Notes: a model not told the origin generated them from the letters alone. A stretch of DNA of 51,242 bases from WJJR01 sp964440935 (GCA_964440935.1 CAYTTY010000029.1:1-51242); one strand, 5' to 3'. Positions 25,527 to 34,193 are shown, counted from the stretch's first letter. Program-made: numbers and translations.

Positions 25527-26878
25527 TGATGACACAAGCAACCGCAGACTTAACAACCGAAACGACGCTCGACTTCTCCGAGCTGGTCGGACGCGTCGTC
25601 GAGACAAAGAGCAATCCCAAGTGGTTGGCCGACCAGCGCAGAGCAGCGTTCGAGCTGTATCAGGCGACACCGATGCCGGCACGGGTGGCACACCTGTGGC
25701 GGTACACCGATCCGAACCTCTTTGTGCCGCGTCTTGATCCCGACTCCTGGCCCAGTGCGGGGCAAGTCGACACAAACGTTCCGTCGATGCTCGAAACCGG
25801 CCTCTCCAATGGTGCGCTGTCGGGTATTGCCTACAGCAACAACGGCCAGGTCGTCAAAACCGAAGTGATCAAGGATCTGGAACGCCGCGGTGTACGCATT
25901 GTCGATCTCAATGACGCCGCCAATGACTTGACCGAGATTGTCGAGAACCGTCTCGGCAGTGTGGTGGGCGCCGATTTCGGCAAATTCGAAGCGCTGATCT
26001 CGGCGTTGTGGACCGCTGGTTTGCTGGTTTACGTTCCCAAAAACGTGATCATCGACAAACCGATTCATGTACTGACGACACTGACCGCCGACATGGGATT
26101 CACCGCGCGACGTCTGTTGGTCGTCCTCGACGACGGCGCCGCATTGACCCTGCTCGATGAATACGGCGAAGCCGGGGCACGCAAGAAGGTCACGGCCGGC
26201 ACGGCTGCCATTTCGGAAGTCTTTGTCGGACGCAATGCGCAGATGCAGTACATCCCGATTCAGAACTGGGGCGGCAACATTACCTCGTTTCTGACACAGC
26301 GCGCGCGCGTCGAAGCCGACGGACGCATCGATACAATCATGACCGCGCTCGGCAGCAAAGTCAGCAAAGTCGACTGCGGAACGGAATTGGTCGGCATGGG
26401 TGCGGAAAGCAACATCCACGGCCTCGGTATCGGCACCGGCAAACAGCATTTCGATCATCACACGGTGCACCGTCACAAGTCCGGCTCAACGATGAGCGAT
26501 CTGACATTCAAAGTCGCTTTGCGTGACAAGGCGAATTCGGTGTACACCGGATTGATCGGCATCGATCCGAAAGCCGAGTTCTGCGAAGCCTACCAGGAGA
26601 ACCGCAATCTGCTGCTCTCCAAGGGCGCCAACGCGGAAACCATTCCGGAACTGGAAATTGCCAATAACGAAGTTCAATGTTCACACGGCGCCACCGTGGG
26701 GAAAGTCGATCCCGAAGAGATCTTCTATCTCGGCGCGCGGGGTATTGATCCACGCGAGGCGGTGCGATTGATTGTCTCCGGATTTGTCGCTCCGATCATC
26801 GACAAGATGCCGGAGGGTACACGCGAACGGATTCACGACGTGGCGCTCGACCGACTCGGAGAGGCGGTGGATTACTAA
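25526..26878 (+). CDS. sufD: SufD, Fe-S assembly protein paralogous to SufB
   Basis: 450 residues; SufD forms a heterodimer with SufB on the SufC ATPase and is needed for iron acquisition. The family beta-helix is seen (WTAGLLVYVPKNVIIDKPIH, IQNWGGNITSFLTQRARVEA), and the C-terminal end FYLGARGIDPREAVRLIVSG resembles SufB. Two adjacent ATGs (25526, 25529) are possible; the first overlaps the sufB TAA by one base. It is coupled to the Rieske gene by a TAATG overlap. Confidence 0.92.
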   Translation: MMTQATADLTTETTLDFSELVGRVVETKSNPKWLADQRRAAFELYQATPMPARVAHLWRYTDPNLFVPRLDPDSWPSAGQVDTNVPSMLETGLSNGALSGIAYSNNGQVVKTEVIKDLERRGVRIVDLNDAANDLTEIVENRLGSVVGADFGKFEALISALWTAGLLVYVPKNVIIDKPIHVLTTLTADMGFTARRLLVVLDDGAALTLLDEYGEAGARKKVTAGTAAISEVFVGRNAQMQYIPIQNWGGNITSFLTQRARVEADGRIDTIMTALGSKVSKVDCGTELVGMGAESNIHGLGIGTGKQHFDHHTVHRHKSGSTMSDLTFKVALRDKANSVYTGLIGIDPKAEFCEAYQENRNLLLSKGANAETIPELEIANNEVQCSHGATVGKVDPEEIFYLGARGIDPREAVRLIVSGFVAPIIDKMPEGTRERIHDVALDRLGEAVDY

Positions 26879-27201
26879 TGGCTGAAGAATTCGTAACAAT
26901 CGCGAAAACATCTGACGTACCTGAAGGCGAAGCACGCGTGGTTGACTTGGGTGGCGCCCGGCTGGCGCTCTGCCAGGTTGACGGCAAGTTCTACGCCGTC
27001 GATGACACCTGCACACACGACAACGGTCCGCTGGGCGCGGGGTCGCTCGACGGTCACGCGATTGTCTGTCCCCGTCACGGGGCCAAGTTCGACGTACGCA
27101 ACGGCAAGGTGCTGCAAATGCCCGCGGCCTACCCGGTGCGCGCCTATACGACACGGGTTGTTGGTGATGAGATTCAGGTCGACATCGAAAGCGGTGACTA
27201 A
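26878..27201 (+). CDS. Rieske-type [2Fe-2S] ferredoxin in the suf operon
   Basis: 107 residues with both Rieske boxes: CTHDNGPLGAG (C-x-H) and CPRHGAKFDVRNG (C-x-x-H), which bind a 2Fe-2S cluster through two Cys and two His. This is the small, soluble type related to ferredoxin subunits of ring-hydroxylating dioxygenases. No oxygenase is nearby; its place between sufD and sufS, overlapping sufD by one base, points to electron delivery for Fe-S assembly, as seen in other bacterial suf operons. The exact role is an inference. Confidence 0.88.
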   Translation: MAEEFVTIAKTSDVPEGEARVVDLGGARLALCQVDGKFYAVDDTCTHDNGPLGAGSLDGHAIVCPRHGAKFDVRNGKVLQMPAAYPVRAYTTRVVGDEIQVDIESGD

Positions 27202-27203
27202 CT

Positions 27204-28484
27204 ATGGCAACGGTCTCAACCAAACTGCGTGATCCGATCGTCCCCGATAAACGCGAGGCACTCGACGTCCAGCGTATTCGGGACGATTTCCCGGTGCTGA
27301 AGCGGATGATCAACGACAAACCGCTGGTATATTTGGACAGCGCCGCGACCACACAGAAACCGAAACAGGTGATCGACGCGATCGCCGACAATTATCGGCA
27401 CAACTACGCCAACGTGCACCGCGGTGTCTACACGATGTCGGCCGAAGCGACCGATCTGTATGAAGGCACACGCAGCGCGGTGGCCAGATTCATCGGCGCC
27501 CCGTCGACAAAAGAGATCATCTTTACGCGCAACACCACGGAGTCGATCAATCTGGTCGCATACAGTTGGGGATCGTCGAATCTCAAACCGGGCGACGAGA
27601 TTTTGCTCACCGAGATGGAGCACCACAGCAATCTGGTGCCGTGGTATATGATTGCCAAGCGAACCGGTGCGATTGTACGCCATATGCCGTTGCGCGCCGA
27701 TTACACACTCGATCTGACGGCTGGTCTGAACATGATCAATCCGCAGACCAAGATCGTCTCGGTGACCCATACGTCGAATGTCCTCGGTGTGATCAATCCG
27801 ATTGCTGAAATCGCCGAGCGCGCCCGCAAGCAGGACGCCATCGTTATCGTCGACGCGGCGCAAGGCGTTCCGCATTCGACAGTTGACATCAGCCAGATGG
27901 ATATCGACTTTCTGGCATTTTCCGCGCACAAAATGCTCGGTCCGTCGGGTGTGGGTGTGTTGTATGGACGTGAAGAGCTGCTCGATTCGATGGAGCCGTT
28001 TATGGGCGGCGGTGACATGATCAGTTCGGTTACGCTCGAAGGCGCGACCTGGAACGAATTGCCCTGGAAATTTGAAGCCGGTACACCGAATATTGCGGAT
28101 GTGATTGGATTCCGCGCCGCGATCGAATATCTCGAAAGGCTCGGTATGGACAACGTGCGCAAGCATGAAATCGAACTGACTGAGTATGCGCTCGAACGCA
28201 TGAAGGAAGTCAAAGACTTTACCATTTTCGGACCCCAGGACGCCGAATCGCGGGCGGGCGTGATCTCGTTTGTGCAGGAGGGTGTCCATCCGCACGATTT
28301 GGCAACCATTCTGGACCGTGAGGGCATCGCCATTCGCGCGGGACATCACTGTGCGCAGCCATTAATGGAAATTCTCGGACAGACCGCCACCGCACGCGCC
28401 AGTTTCTACGTGCACAATGACCGTCATGACATCGACGCGCTCATGGCCGGCCTGTCATGCGCGGGGAGGTTCTTTGGTCGATAG
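27204..28484 (+). CDS. sufS: SufS, cysteine desulfurase (group II)
   Basis: 426 residues. This PLP enzyme takes sulfur from cysteine for the SufU/SufBCD pathway. It shows LVYLDSAATTQKPKQVIDAI at the N-terminus, ITRNTTESIN-type cofactor contacts (IFTRNTTESINLVAYSW), VDAAQGVPHSTVD with the PLP Asp, FSAHKMLGPSGVGVLYG with the Schiff-base Lys, and the catalytic Cys in RAGHHCAQPLMEILG. It lies 2 bp after the Rieske gene, and its end overlaps sufU by 11 bp. Confidence 0.95.
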   Translation: MATVSTKLRDPIVPDKREALDVQRIRDDFPVLKRMINDKPLVYLDSAATTQKPKQVIDAIADNYRHNYANVHRGVYTMSAEATDLYEGTRSAVARFIGAPSTKEIIFTRNTTESINLVAYSWGSSNLKPGDEILLTEMEHHSNLVPWYMIAKRTGAIVRHMPLRADYTLDLTAGLNMINPQTKIVSVTHTSNVLGVINPIAEIAERARKQDAIVIVDAAQGVPHSTVDISQMDIDFLAFSAHKMLGPSGVGVLYGREELLDSMEPFMGGGDMISSVTLEGATWNELPWKFEAGTPNIADVIGFRAAIEYLERLGMDNVRKHEIELTEYALERMKEVKDFTIFGPQDAESRAGVISFVQEGVHPHDLATILDREGIAIRAGHHCAQPLMEILGQTATARASFYVHNDRHDIDALMAGLSCAGRFFGR

Positions 28485-28977
28485 CAATCACAACAAAAAT
28501 ATCCAGCTCAATGAGCTGTACCGTGACACAGTGCTCGATCATTTTCGGTCACCGCGCGGCACCAAGCCGATCGACCGGGTCGATATACGGCGCGAGGGCA
28601 ACAACCCGCTCTGCGGCGACAAGCTGGAAATGTCGATTAAGATGTCGGACGATACGATTGAGGATATCGAAGTGCACTGTAAAGGGTGTGCCATTTCCGT
28701 CGCCTCGACCTCGATGCTCGCTGAACTCGTCCCCGGCATGAAAAAAGAAGACGCATTAAAGTTGGCCGACGGTTTTAAGAAGATGATGCACGGGCAACCA
28801 CCGCCGGAAGGGCTCGATATCGGCGATCTCGATTCCCTCGAAGGCGTGAAGGACTTTCCCGTGCGCGTCAAGTGTGCACTGCTGGCGTGGATGACCATTA
28901 TCGACGCACTGCGCGCCGACGCTAAGGACGAAGACCAAACCGGTGCAATGACATCGACCGAGGAACAGCAGGACTAA
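28474..28977 (+). CDS. sufU: SufU, zinc-dependent sulfur transfer protein
   Basis: About 167 residues. SufU accepts persulfide sulfur from SufS and passes it to SufBCD. Metal ligands are visible: NNPLCGDKLEM (Cys plus Asp), VHCKGCAISVAS and VRVKCALLAW. I place the start at a TTG (28474) because GGGGAGG stands just before it and it gives the usual N-terminus ahead of LNELYRDTVLDHFRSPRG; the open frame upstream to 28417 lies entirely in sufS coding sequence. The overlap with sufS indicates coupling. Confidence 0.9.
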   Translation: MVDSNHNKNIQLNELYRDTVLDHFRSPRGTKPIDRVDIRREGNNPLCGDKLEMSIKMSDDTIEDIEVHCKGCAISVASTSMLAELVPGMKKEDALKLADGFKKMMHGQPPPEGLDIGDLDSLEGVKDFPVRVKCALLAWMTIIDALRADAKDEDQTGAMTSTEEQQD

Positions 28978-28995
28978 AACGCAAGGGCAGGTGAG

Positions 28996-29307
28996 ATGAT
29001 CGTGAATGATGATATTGTAATGGATGCCTTGCGCGAAGTGCAGGACCCCGAACTGCGCATGAGCATTGTCGATTTGGGACTGATTTACGGCGCTGACATC
29101 GAAGACGACGGCAAGACTATCAAAGTCCGCATGTCGCTGACCAGCCCGGCGTGTCCGTACGGGCCGATGCTCGTTACCGACGTCAAGAAAGCGGCTTCCA
29201 ATCTGCCGGGTGTCGAAAAAGCCGAAGTGCACGTCGTCTGGGATCCCCCCTGGGACCCGCGCACGATGGCATCCGACGAAATCAAAGACAAACTGGGGAT
29301 TTGGTAA
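28996..29307 (+). CDS. sufT: SufT/MIP18-family (DUF59) Fe-S maturation protein
   Basis: 103 residues, a complete stand-alone DUF59 protein: ALREVQDPELRMSIVDLGLI followed by LTSPACPYGPMLVTDVK and VVWDPPWDPRTMASDEIKDK. The family helps Fe-S cluster maturation or transfer. It is the last gene of the suf unit, 18 bp after sufU, with a GCAGGTGAG ribosome binding site. Confidence 0.9.
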   Translation: MIVNDDIVMDALREVQDPELRMSIVDLGLIYGADIEDDGKTIKVRMSLTSPACPYGPMLVTDVKKAASNLPGVEKAEVHVVWDPPWDPRTMASDEIKDKLGIW

Positions 29308-29317
29308 TCTGGTTGTC

Positions 29318-29338
29318 GTCCGCGCGCCTCGCGCGGAC
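29318..29338. other. GC-rich hairpin after sufT
   Basis: GTCCGCGCG and CGCGCGGAC pair perfectly around a 3-base loop, 10 bp after sufT. No T run follows on either strand, so it is at best a weak terminator or an mRNA-end stabiliser. Confidence 0.45.
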
Positions 29339-29425
29339 GGCGATCGTGGGACTACTATGCCATACCCGCAAACAGGATAAAAGTAATAGCCAATTGACAT
29401 ACCAAACGCGGAGGGCTTGGCCACC

Positions 29426-29938
29426 ATGCAGGAAATCAGAACATTCGCGGATATGGAAAAGATACTACAGCAGATGCGCGACGAATTGACCGGAGTTGGC
29501 TGCAAGGAGTTGCGCACACCGGAAGACGTCGATGCGGTGCTCAATGACACAAGCGGCACCAAGCTGGTCGTCATCAACTCGGTCTGCGGTTGCGCGGCCG
29601 GCAATGCGCGGCCGGGTGTCGGCCTGGCGTTGCAGAACAAGACCATCCCCGATCAACTCTACACGGTCTTCGCGGGACAGGACAAGCCCGCCACCGAGCG
29701 TGTGCGTGAGTTCATCCCCGAGCAGCCGCCGTCGTCACCGTCGGTCTGCCTGTTCAAAGACGGGAAGCTGGTCTACATGATGCACCGTTACATGATCGAG
29801 GGCCGCGACGCAATGCAAGTCGCCGCCGACCTCATCGGCCAGTTCAACCAGCACTGCACTAACGAAGGTCCCTCGGTGTCGAAGGAAGAGTTCCAGAAGA
29901 TGCCGTACGCGCAGTATTGCGGGAGCCAGTTCAGCTAA
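29426..29938 (+). CDS. Bacilliredoxin (BrxA/BrxB, YphP/YqiW family)
   Basis: About 170 residues of thioredoxin-like fold. The active site VCGCAAGNARPG is the CGC form typical of bacilliredoxins, which remove bacillithiol from mixed disulfides in Firmicutes. The C-terminal half keeps QPPSSPSVCLFKDGKLVYMM and a final MPYAQYCGSQF, as in the family. The frame opens at a TTG (29417), but the ATG at 29426 is 10 bp after GGAGGG and was chosen. It follows the suf operon by 118 bp and ends in a strong terminator. Whether this organism makes bacillithiol cannot be told here; other low-molecular-weight thiols are possible. Confidence 0.88.
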   Translation: MQEIRTFADMEKILQQMRDELTGVGCKELRTPEDVDAVLNDTSGTKLVVINSVCGCAAGNARPGVGLALQNKTIPDQLYTVFAGQDKPATERVREFIPEQPPSSPSVCLFKDGKLVYMMHRYMIEGRDAMQVAADLIGQFNQHCTNEGPSVSKEEFQKMPYAQYCGSQFS

Positions 29939-29966
29939 ACCGCGATATCACAGCTTGGATTAAGGT

Positions 29967-29997
29967 ACGGGACACCCGGTGGGTGTCCCGTTTTTTT
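29967..29997 (+). terminator. Rho-independent terminator after the bacilliredoxin gene
   Basis: ACGGGACACCC (29967-29977) pairs with GGGTGTCCCGT (29981-29991) around a GGT loop and runs into seven T (29991-29997). A textbook intrinsic terminator 29 bp after the stop codon. Confidence 0.92.
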
Positions 29998-30041
29998 GCA
30001 TCAGTACCACCGCCGTCTCGGCCGTGGCATGATCAGATCAA

Positions 30042-30077
30042 CGCCGGTACCACTGACCTTGGTCAGTGGTACCGGCG
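30042..30077. repeat. Perfect 17-bp palindrome
   Basis: CGCCGGTACCACTGACC (30042-30058) and its exact complement (30061-30077) are separated by TT. Its right end merges with the REP palindrome starting at 30076. It could be a foldback of the repeat element or a transcription stop; no T run follows. Confidence 0.75.
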
Positions 30078-30149
30078 TAGGGGCGTATTGCAAACACCCG
30101 AAACGCCGCGCGCTGTCGCACCGAAGGGCGTATTCAATACGCCGCTACG
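30076..30149. repeat. REP-like palindrome flanking the RAYT gene (3' side)
   Basis: The outer arms are CGTAGGGGCGTATTG (30076-30090) and TATTCAATACGCCGCTACG (ending 30149), an imperfect inverted repeat. The stop codon of the RAYT gene lies inside the right arm (CTA at 30145-30147), so gene and repeat are physically joined. It is the same family as the copies at 30699, 33994, 34034 and 38219. Confidence 0.8.
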
Positions 30150-30678
30150 AGCGAAAGGTCATCTCTTTGCGAAGTGATTCGTTACGCAATGCATCCTTCA
30201 TTGCATTGTACTTGATGTAATAGCGGATTTCGTCCAGGTCGGCATCGTTGCGAATAATGTGTTCCCAGTACCCCCGCTGCCAGATGTCAAGGTGTGGATT
30301 CTTGCAGATACGACGGGCATGCTTCGTTACAGCGCCCTTCCAGCCGCGAATGATCGCACCGAGAGTTTCAGATGGTGATCGGAAACCTCGGACTTGCCCG
30401 TAACCCCGGTTTTCAAGTAAGATGATGATCCCGTGGACATGGTCGGGCATCACAACGAACTCGTCGAGGTACACGTTTGACCGAATCGACGGAGTCTTCA
30501 CCCACTCCGTCTCAACGACTTTGCCAATTGGCGTCAGATGGACATCTTCCTCCACAATCGTGCCGAAGATTGGTGCCCGTCTCGCAGTACACACCGTGAC
30601 GAAGTAGGCCCCTTCTTGTGCATAGTCGTATTCCTGCAGACGAACGGTTCGACGATTTGGCAACGATCTGTTTGGCAT
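30145..30678 (-). CDS. REP-associated tyrosine transposase (RAYT, Y1/IS200-like)
   Basis: A single-domain HUH endonuclease of about 177 residues. It opens NRRTVRLQEYDYAQEGAYFV and has the HUH motif in VVMPDHVHGIIIL, then IIRGWKGAVTKHA, LDIWQRGYWEHIIRNDADLD and a helix YYIKYNAM with the candidate catalytic Tyr. RAYTs mobilise REP palindromes. An ATG at 30678 gives the common N-terminus; an in-frame ATG at 30696 is the alternative. Neither has a clear ribosome binding site. It is bracketed by palindromes at 30076-30149 and 30699-30771 and appears intact. Confidence 0.88.
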   Translation of the reverse strand: MPNRSLPNRRTVRLQEYDYAQEGAYFVTVCTARRAPIFGTIVEEDVHLTPIGKVVETEWVKTPSIRSNVYLDEFVVMPDHVHGIIILLENRGYGQVRGFRSPSETLGAIIRGWKGAVTKHARRICKNPHLDIWQRGYWEHIIRNDADLDEIRYYIKYNAMKDALRNESLRKEMTFRS

Positions 30679-30698
30679 TGTACATGCCCGGATCATCT

Positions 30699-30771
30699 GT
30701 AGCGGCGTATTGCATACGCCTCACGCGCAACGTCGGGTGACGGGGCCGGGCGTATGCAATACGCCCCTACG
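30699..30771. repeat. REP-like palindrome flanking the RAYT gene (5' side)
   Basis: The left arm GTAGCGGCGTATTGCATACG and the right arm CGTATGCAATACGCCCCTAC are near-perfect inverted copies about 30 bp apart. It lies just upstream of the RAYT start and 11 bp beyond the 3' end of the metalloprotease gene. Confidence 0.85.
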
Positions 30772-30781
30772 ACCGCGTCGT

Positions 30782-33700
30782 TTACTTCACCAAAACCATC
30801 TTCCGCGACTCACTCTGTTCACCCGTGGTAACCCGGTAAATGTACACCCCACTCGCCACCGGATTGCCGGCATCATCCCGGCCATCCCACGTGACGGTAT
30901 GCCTGCCGGGCGGCACATCCGCCTCGGCCCACGACGACACCTTCTGCCCGAGGACATTGAAAATGTCGAGCGACGCATTGCCCCATGTGGCCGTCTCGAA
31001 GGTGATGACAGTTGAGGCATTGAAGGGGTTGGGGTAGTTCTGATGGAGAGTGTATGTCTCCGGCACGACGGATTGATCGTGTTCGACAGTGACGTCGGTC
31101 AGCTGGTCGCGGCCTTCGAAGCGCCAGTTGGGGTGTGATGCATCCTGCACAAGGAACAGATCGTTACCAGTACCCTTGATCCCCGTGGAATCCAAATCAA
31201 CGGTCCATAAGTTGGTCCGAAACAGTTGCAACGCATTATCAAAGTACGTCCACTCATAGACCAAGCGACCGTCATCTGGTGCCAACGACGGACGGCCGGG
31301 AAACACACCCGTGGCTACAATGGTGTCCATTCGATTTGTGAAACGGTCAACACCCATTGTATGGTACTCGAAAGCGGCGGTTTCCAAATCGAATACTATG
31401 TTATCATGTCTAATGACGGACAATGTAGGATTACCAATGTTTTGTCCCACTGGCAACCCTGGCACTGCGCGCTCAATGACACCGTCCTGTATGTTCAATG
31501 CGAAGATGTCCCAGTAATCCGGAAGCGTGCCGGGCAAAAACTGGTTCGCGCATAGGCAATCATAGAAAACGTCCCTCCCGTCAATGCTCCACTCGAGAAC
31601 ATGCGGATAGATGACGTTATAGGCGACATACCCCTCGATAAAGGATGGTGTGTATAGGGCGAAGACCAGCGTAGTGTCCCGATCTAAGTCAAGTACGTAG
31701 AGCGTGGGATCAAACGCAATGTCATAAGCAACCATGCGGCCATTTGGTGAACTCGCGATCTGAGCAAAGGTAATCCCCGGCGCACTGATAATGACTTCGC
31801 CAGTTCCATCACTTGCCACAACCCGTGCATTGCGGTCAATGTCGATAAAAAAGACCCACTGGCCAGAATCGGGAACGGATGGCTTCTCTGCTGCCGGTGC
31901 CGAAGATATGAGCCCAAGAAGCGCGCCAGACGTGTCATAACGTGCCAGTCGGCCGGTCTCATGGTCGATCGCCACGATCCACTGATTGCTCATTGGCACC
32001 GGTTCGGGGCTGCGCTTGACAGTGCCCGGTGCGTCAAATATCTCCACCTCATCAAAGGCCGAAAAGATCGCGCTTAGAACCGCTGGGTCACCAGGGAAGA
32101 GATCATCCGCCGCGGCTGTAACGCCAATGCGCAGATCAACGAATTGCGAATACGCAACCATGTAGGCGCCAAGAGCTCTATAAAAGATTGAATCGGCACG
32201 ATTCCGCCCGATCGCCTCAGCAATCAGATAGAACGCATAATTTGGGATGCCGCTGTTGGTGTGCACACCGCCGTGATCGTCATTCCGTGTCTTAGCCACA
32301 AAATCGCTGTAGCGCTGTGGCTGTCCGAATTGCTCCGGATTCGACATCGAACGAAATGCGCCTTCGGCCAACGCAACATCCTCCCCATTCAGCCAATCAC
32401 CACTATCGCCCTCCGCATAAAACTCGACCAATGTCCCGAATATATCCGCAAACGACTCATTCAGTGCCCCCGATTCATATTCGTAAGCAAGGCCGGAGGT
32501 AAAAGCAATGATACCATGCGCCATTTCGTGGCCGGTCACATCCAAGGCGGCCGCCATATTCAACACACCAGAGGAAGAACTCCCAAACCTCATCGTAAGA
32601 TCTGCGGTAGTCCACATGGCATTGGCTGGGACGGTCTCGTCATTGACGATTGCCTTAAGAGTACCCCCATAGCCATCAATCGAGTTTCGACCATGAGTGT
32701 CGAGGAAATATTCATAAACAAGGGATAGATTAGAGTGCGATGACACCGCCGCCGAGTCCCATACATGCGGGTTATTTGAGATTTCATAAAGCGGGATGCC
32801 ACTTTTGAGATTCCCAATCACGATACCGCCCTTGACACCCCCTGGAAATGTGGAGTTTACCGGATCAAACATTGGCTTTGTCGTGTTGATCATGTAATAC
32901 GTTCCACCTGTCTCATACGCATGCACAGTCCGCGTCTCTCCGAACAGGTCGACGCCGGAGCCGACTACGGGACCGTCGGAGTAGACAAACGACACCTGGT
33001 GCAGATACTCCCCTGCCACAGCGTCAATAAACACATCGTAACCTTCGACTGGTCCCAGCGACGTACGGATGCTCCACGCCCACCACGGCGTCTGCTCCTG
33101 ATCCACATACACTACCAATTCCGCATCGCTCGTCTCGACTGAGTCATAATCTGAGAAGTGTCGCTTTACTGCCGCGACTGCATCCTGTTCGGTCAGGACC
33201 GGCTCGACATTATCGAGCACACTGGGTGTGGGAACCCAGCGGCCGTTGATAACGTTCATGCGGCCGTCCTTGGTGTAGTGGACATAGAGATCGCGTGCCC
33301 AGACATCGTGGCCCTTGTACGTCTGTTGCAGGCACAGGTGGGTCATGCCCAGATCATCGGTCTCGCTGCGGACGATTCGCAGTTCCTGCGCGGGAGCCTG
33401 TAATCCGAGGAAATCGGGGAGATGGCCAAATGTGGCATACGCCGCTTCCGCCTGGCTGCCGGGACTGCGCTTGCCGAGGTGTCGCGCACGGCCCAGCGAG
33501 AGGTCCTCGCCCTTGATGAAATGCGGTGTCCCCCATTCCGGATCGTACCAAATCTCGACATCTTCGGCGCCGTTGTCGCGCCACTCGGCAAAGGCATCGA
33601 GCGCTTTCGTGGGGATGGTCGTTGATGTTGATCCCGTCACGTGGATACGATTCAGCCCTTGGCGCGCGGCCATGATGCGGCGCTTGATCGTCGCCTGCTG

Positions 33701-33862
33701 CGCGGCGGTCAGGGGTTGGCGTGGCGTGACCTTTCCGAGTTGAGTACTGTTGCCGCCGATTCCGGGAACGCTACCCGGCTTCCGCATTGCATCCGCTGTC
33801 TTGGGATTGGCAAAACTGAGAATCAAACCGACGGCGAGAAGTGTCCAGACATACCGCATCAT
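30782..33862 (-). CDS. Secreted M4 (thermolysin-family) metalloprotease with C-terminal sorting-type tail
   Basis: 1026 residues. The signal peptide is at 1-25 (WTLLAVGLILSFANPKTADA). A propeptide of FTP/PepSY type spans about 30-290 (THLCLQQTYKGHDVWARDLY). The M4 domain covers about 300-630, with the zinc site VTGHEMAHGIIAFTSG, the third ligand in GALNESFADIFGTLVE, and the active-site segment GGVHTNSGIPNYAFYL. Residues about 650-930 look like a WD40-type beta-propeller (WIVAIDHETGRLARYD, SPNGRMVAYDIAFD), unusual for M4 enzymes. The tail is YPNPFNASTVITFE ... NVLGQKVSSWAE ... VASGVYIYRVT. A GGAGG precedes two consecutive ATGs. All catalytic residues are present; it likely digests extracellular protein. 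Confidence 0.9.
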   Translation of the reverse strand: MMRYVWTLLAVGLILSFANPKTADAMRKPGSVPGIGGNSTQLGKVTPRQPLTAAQQATIKRRIMAARQGLNRIHVTGSTSTTIPTKALDAFAEWRDNGAEDVEIWYDPEWGTPHFIKGEDLSLGRARHLGKRSPGSQAEAAYATFGHLPDFLGLQAPAQELRIVRSETDDLGMTHLCLQQTYKGHDVWARDLYVHYTKDGRMNVINGRWVPTPSVLDNVEPVLTEQDAVAAVKRHFSDYDSVETSDAELVVYVDQEQTPWWAWSIRTSLGPVEGYDVFIDAVAGEYLHQVSFVYSDGPVVGSGVDLFGETRTVHAYETGGTYYMINTTKPMFDPVNSTFPGGVKGGIVIGNLKSGIPLYEISNNPHVWDSAAVSSHSNLSLVYEYFLDTHGRNSIDGYGGTLKAIVNDETVPANAMWTTADLTMRFGSSSSGVLNMAAALDVTGHEMAHGIIAFTSGLAYEYESGALNESFADIFGTLVEFYAEGDSGDWLNGEDVALAEGAFRSMSNPEQFGQPQRYSDFVAKTRNDDHGGVHTNSGIPNYAFYLIAEAIGRNRADSIFYRALGAYMVAYSQFVDLRIGVTAAADDLFPGDPAVLSAIFSAFDEVEIFDAPGTVKRSPEPVPMSNQWIVAIDHETGRLARYDTSGALLGLISSAPAAEKPSVPDSGQWVFFIDIDRNARVVASDGTGEVIISAPGITFAQIASSPNGRMVAYDIAFDPTLYVLDLDRDTTLVFALYTPSFIEGYVAYNVIYPHVLEWSIDGRDVFYDCLCANQFLPGTLPDYWDIFALNIQDGVIERAVPGLPVGQNIGNPTLSVIRHDNIVFDLETAAFEYHTMGVDRFTNRMDTIVATGVFPGRPSLAPDDGRLVYEWTYFDNALQLFRTNLWTVDLDSTGIKGTGNDLFLVQDASHPNWRFEGRDQLTDVTVEHDQSVVPETYTLHQNYPNPFNASTVITFETATWGNASLDIFNVLGQKVSSWAEADVPPGRHTVTWDGRDDAGNPVASGVYIYRVTTGEQSESRKMVLVK

Positions 33863-33993
33863 GCGCCTCCTGAGTGGAGTGGGTGCTATCAGTCTTCTGT
33901 TGTTGTTCTCTCGCCATTGGAATGTCCGGATCGGGCAGGATGAAAGTCAATAGGCACCTGCAATGTTCTAGTCACTTTCTTTGGGGTGGGCGT

Positions 33994-34100
33994 GGGCGTA
34001 TGCAATACGCCGCTACGGGTGATTGGCTGGGCTCGTGGGGACGTATTGTTTACACTGAGCATAGCCGAAGTCGGGCGGGCGTATGCAATACGCCCCTACG
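33994..34100. repeat. REP-like palindromes upstream of the metalloprotease gene
   Basis: A half copy GGGCGTATGCAATACGCCGC (from 33994, then TACGGG) is followed by a full but diverged pair: GTGGGGACGTATTGTTTACA (about 34035) and GGGCGTATGCAATACGCCCC (34077-34096, then TACG). It belongs to the same family as the RAYT-flanking palindromes. With the terminal sequence it fills most of the 331-bp gap before the barrel gene. Confidence 0.8.
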
Positions 34101-34193
34101 AGTGAGAATCGGGACCGCAATACAAACGGGGCGCTCACCGAGCACCCCGTTACCCCTAATGCGAACTATGTGCGGTGTTATGTTGCTGCCTTA

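Noticed and set aside
27216..28349. 377-codon minus-strand frame
   Set aside because: Antisense of sufS, a certain gene.
29318..29338. Hairpin after sufT as an intrinsic terminator
   Set aside because: No T run on either strand; listed only as a hairpin.
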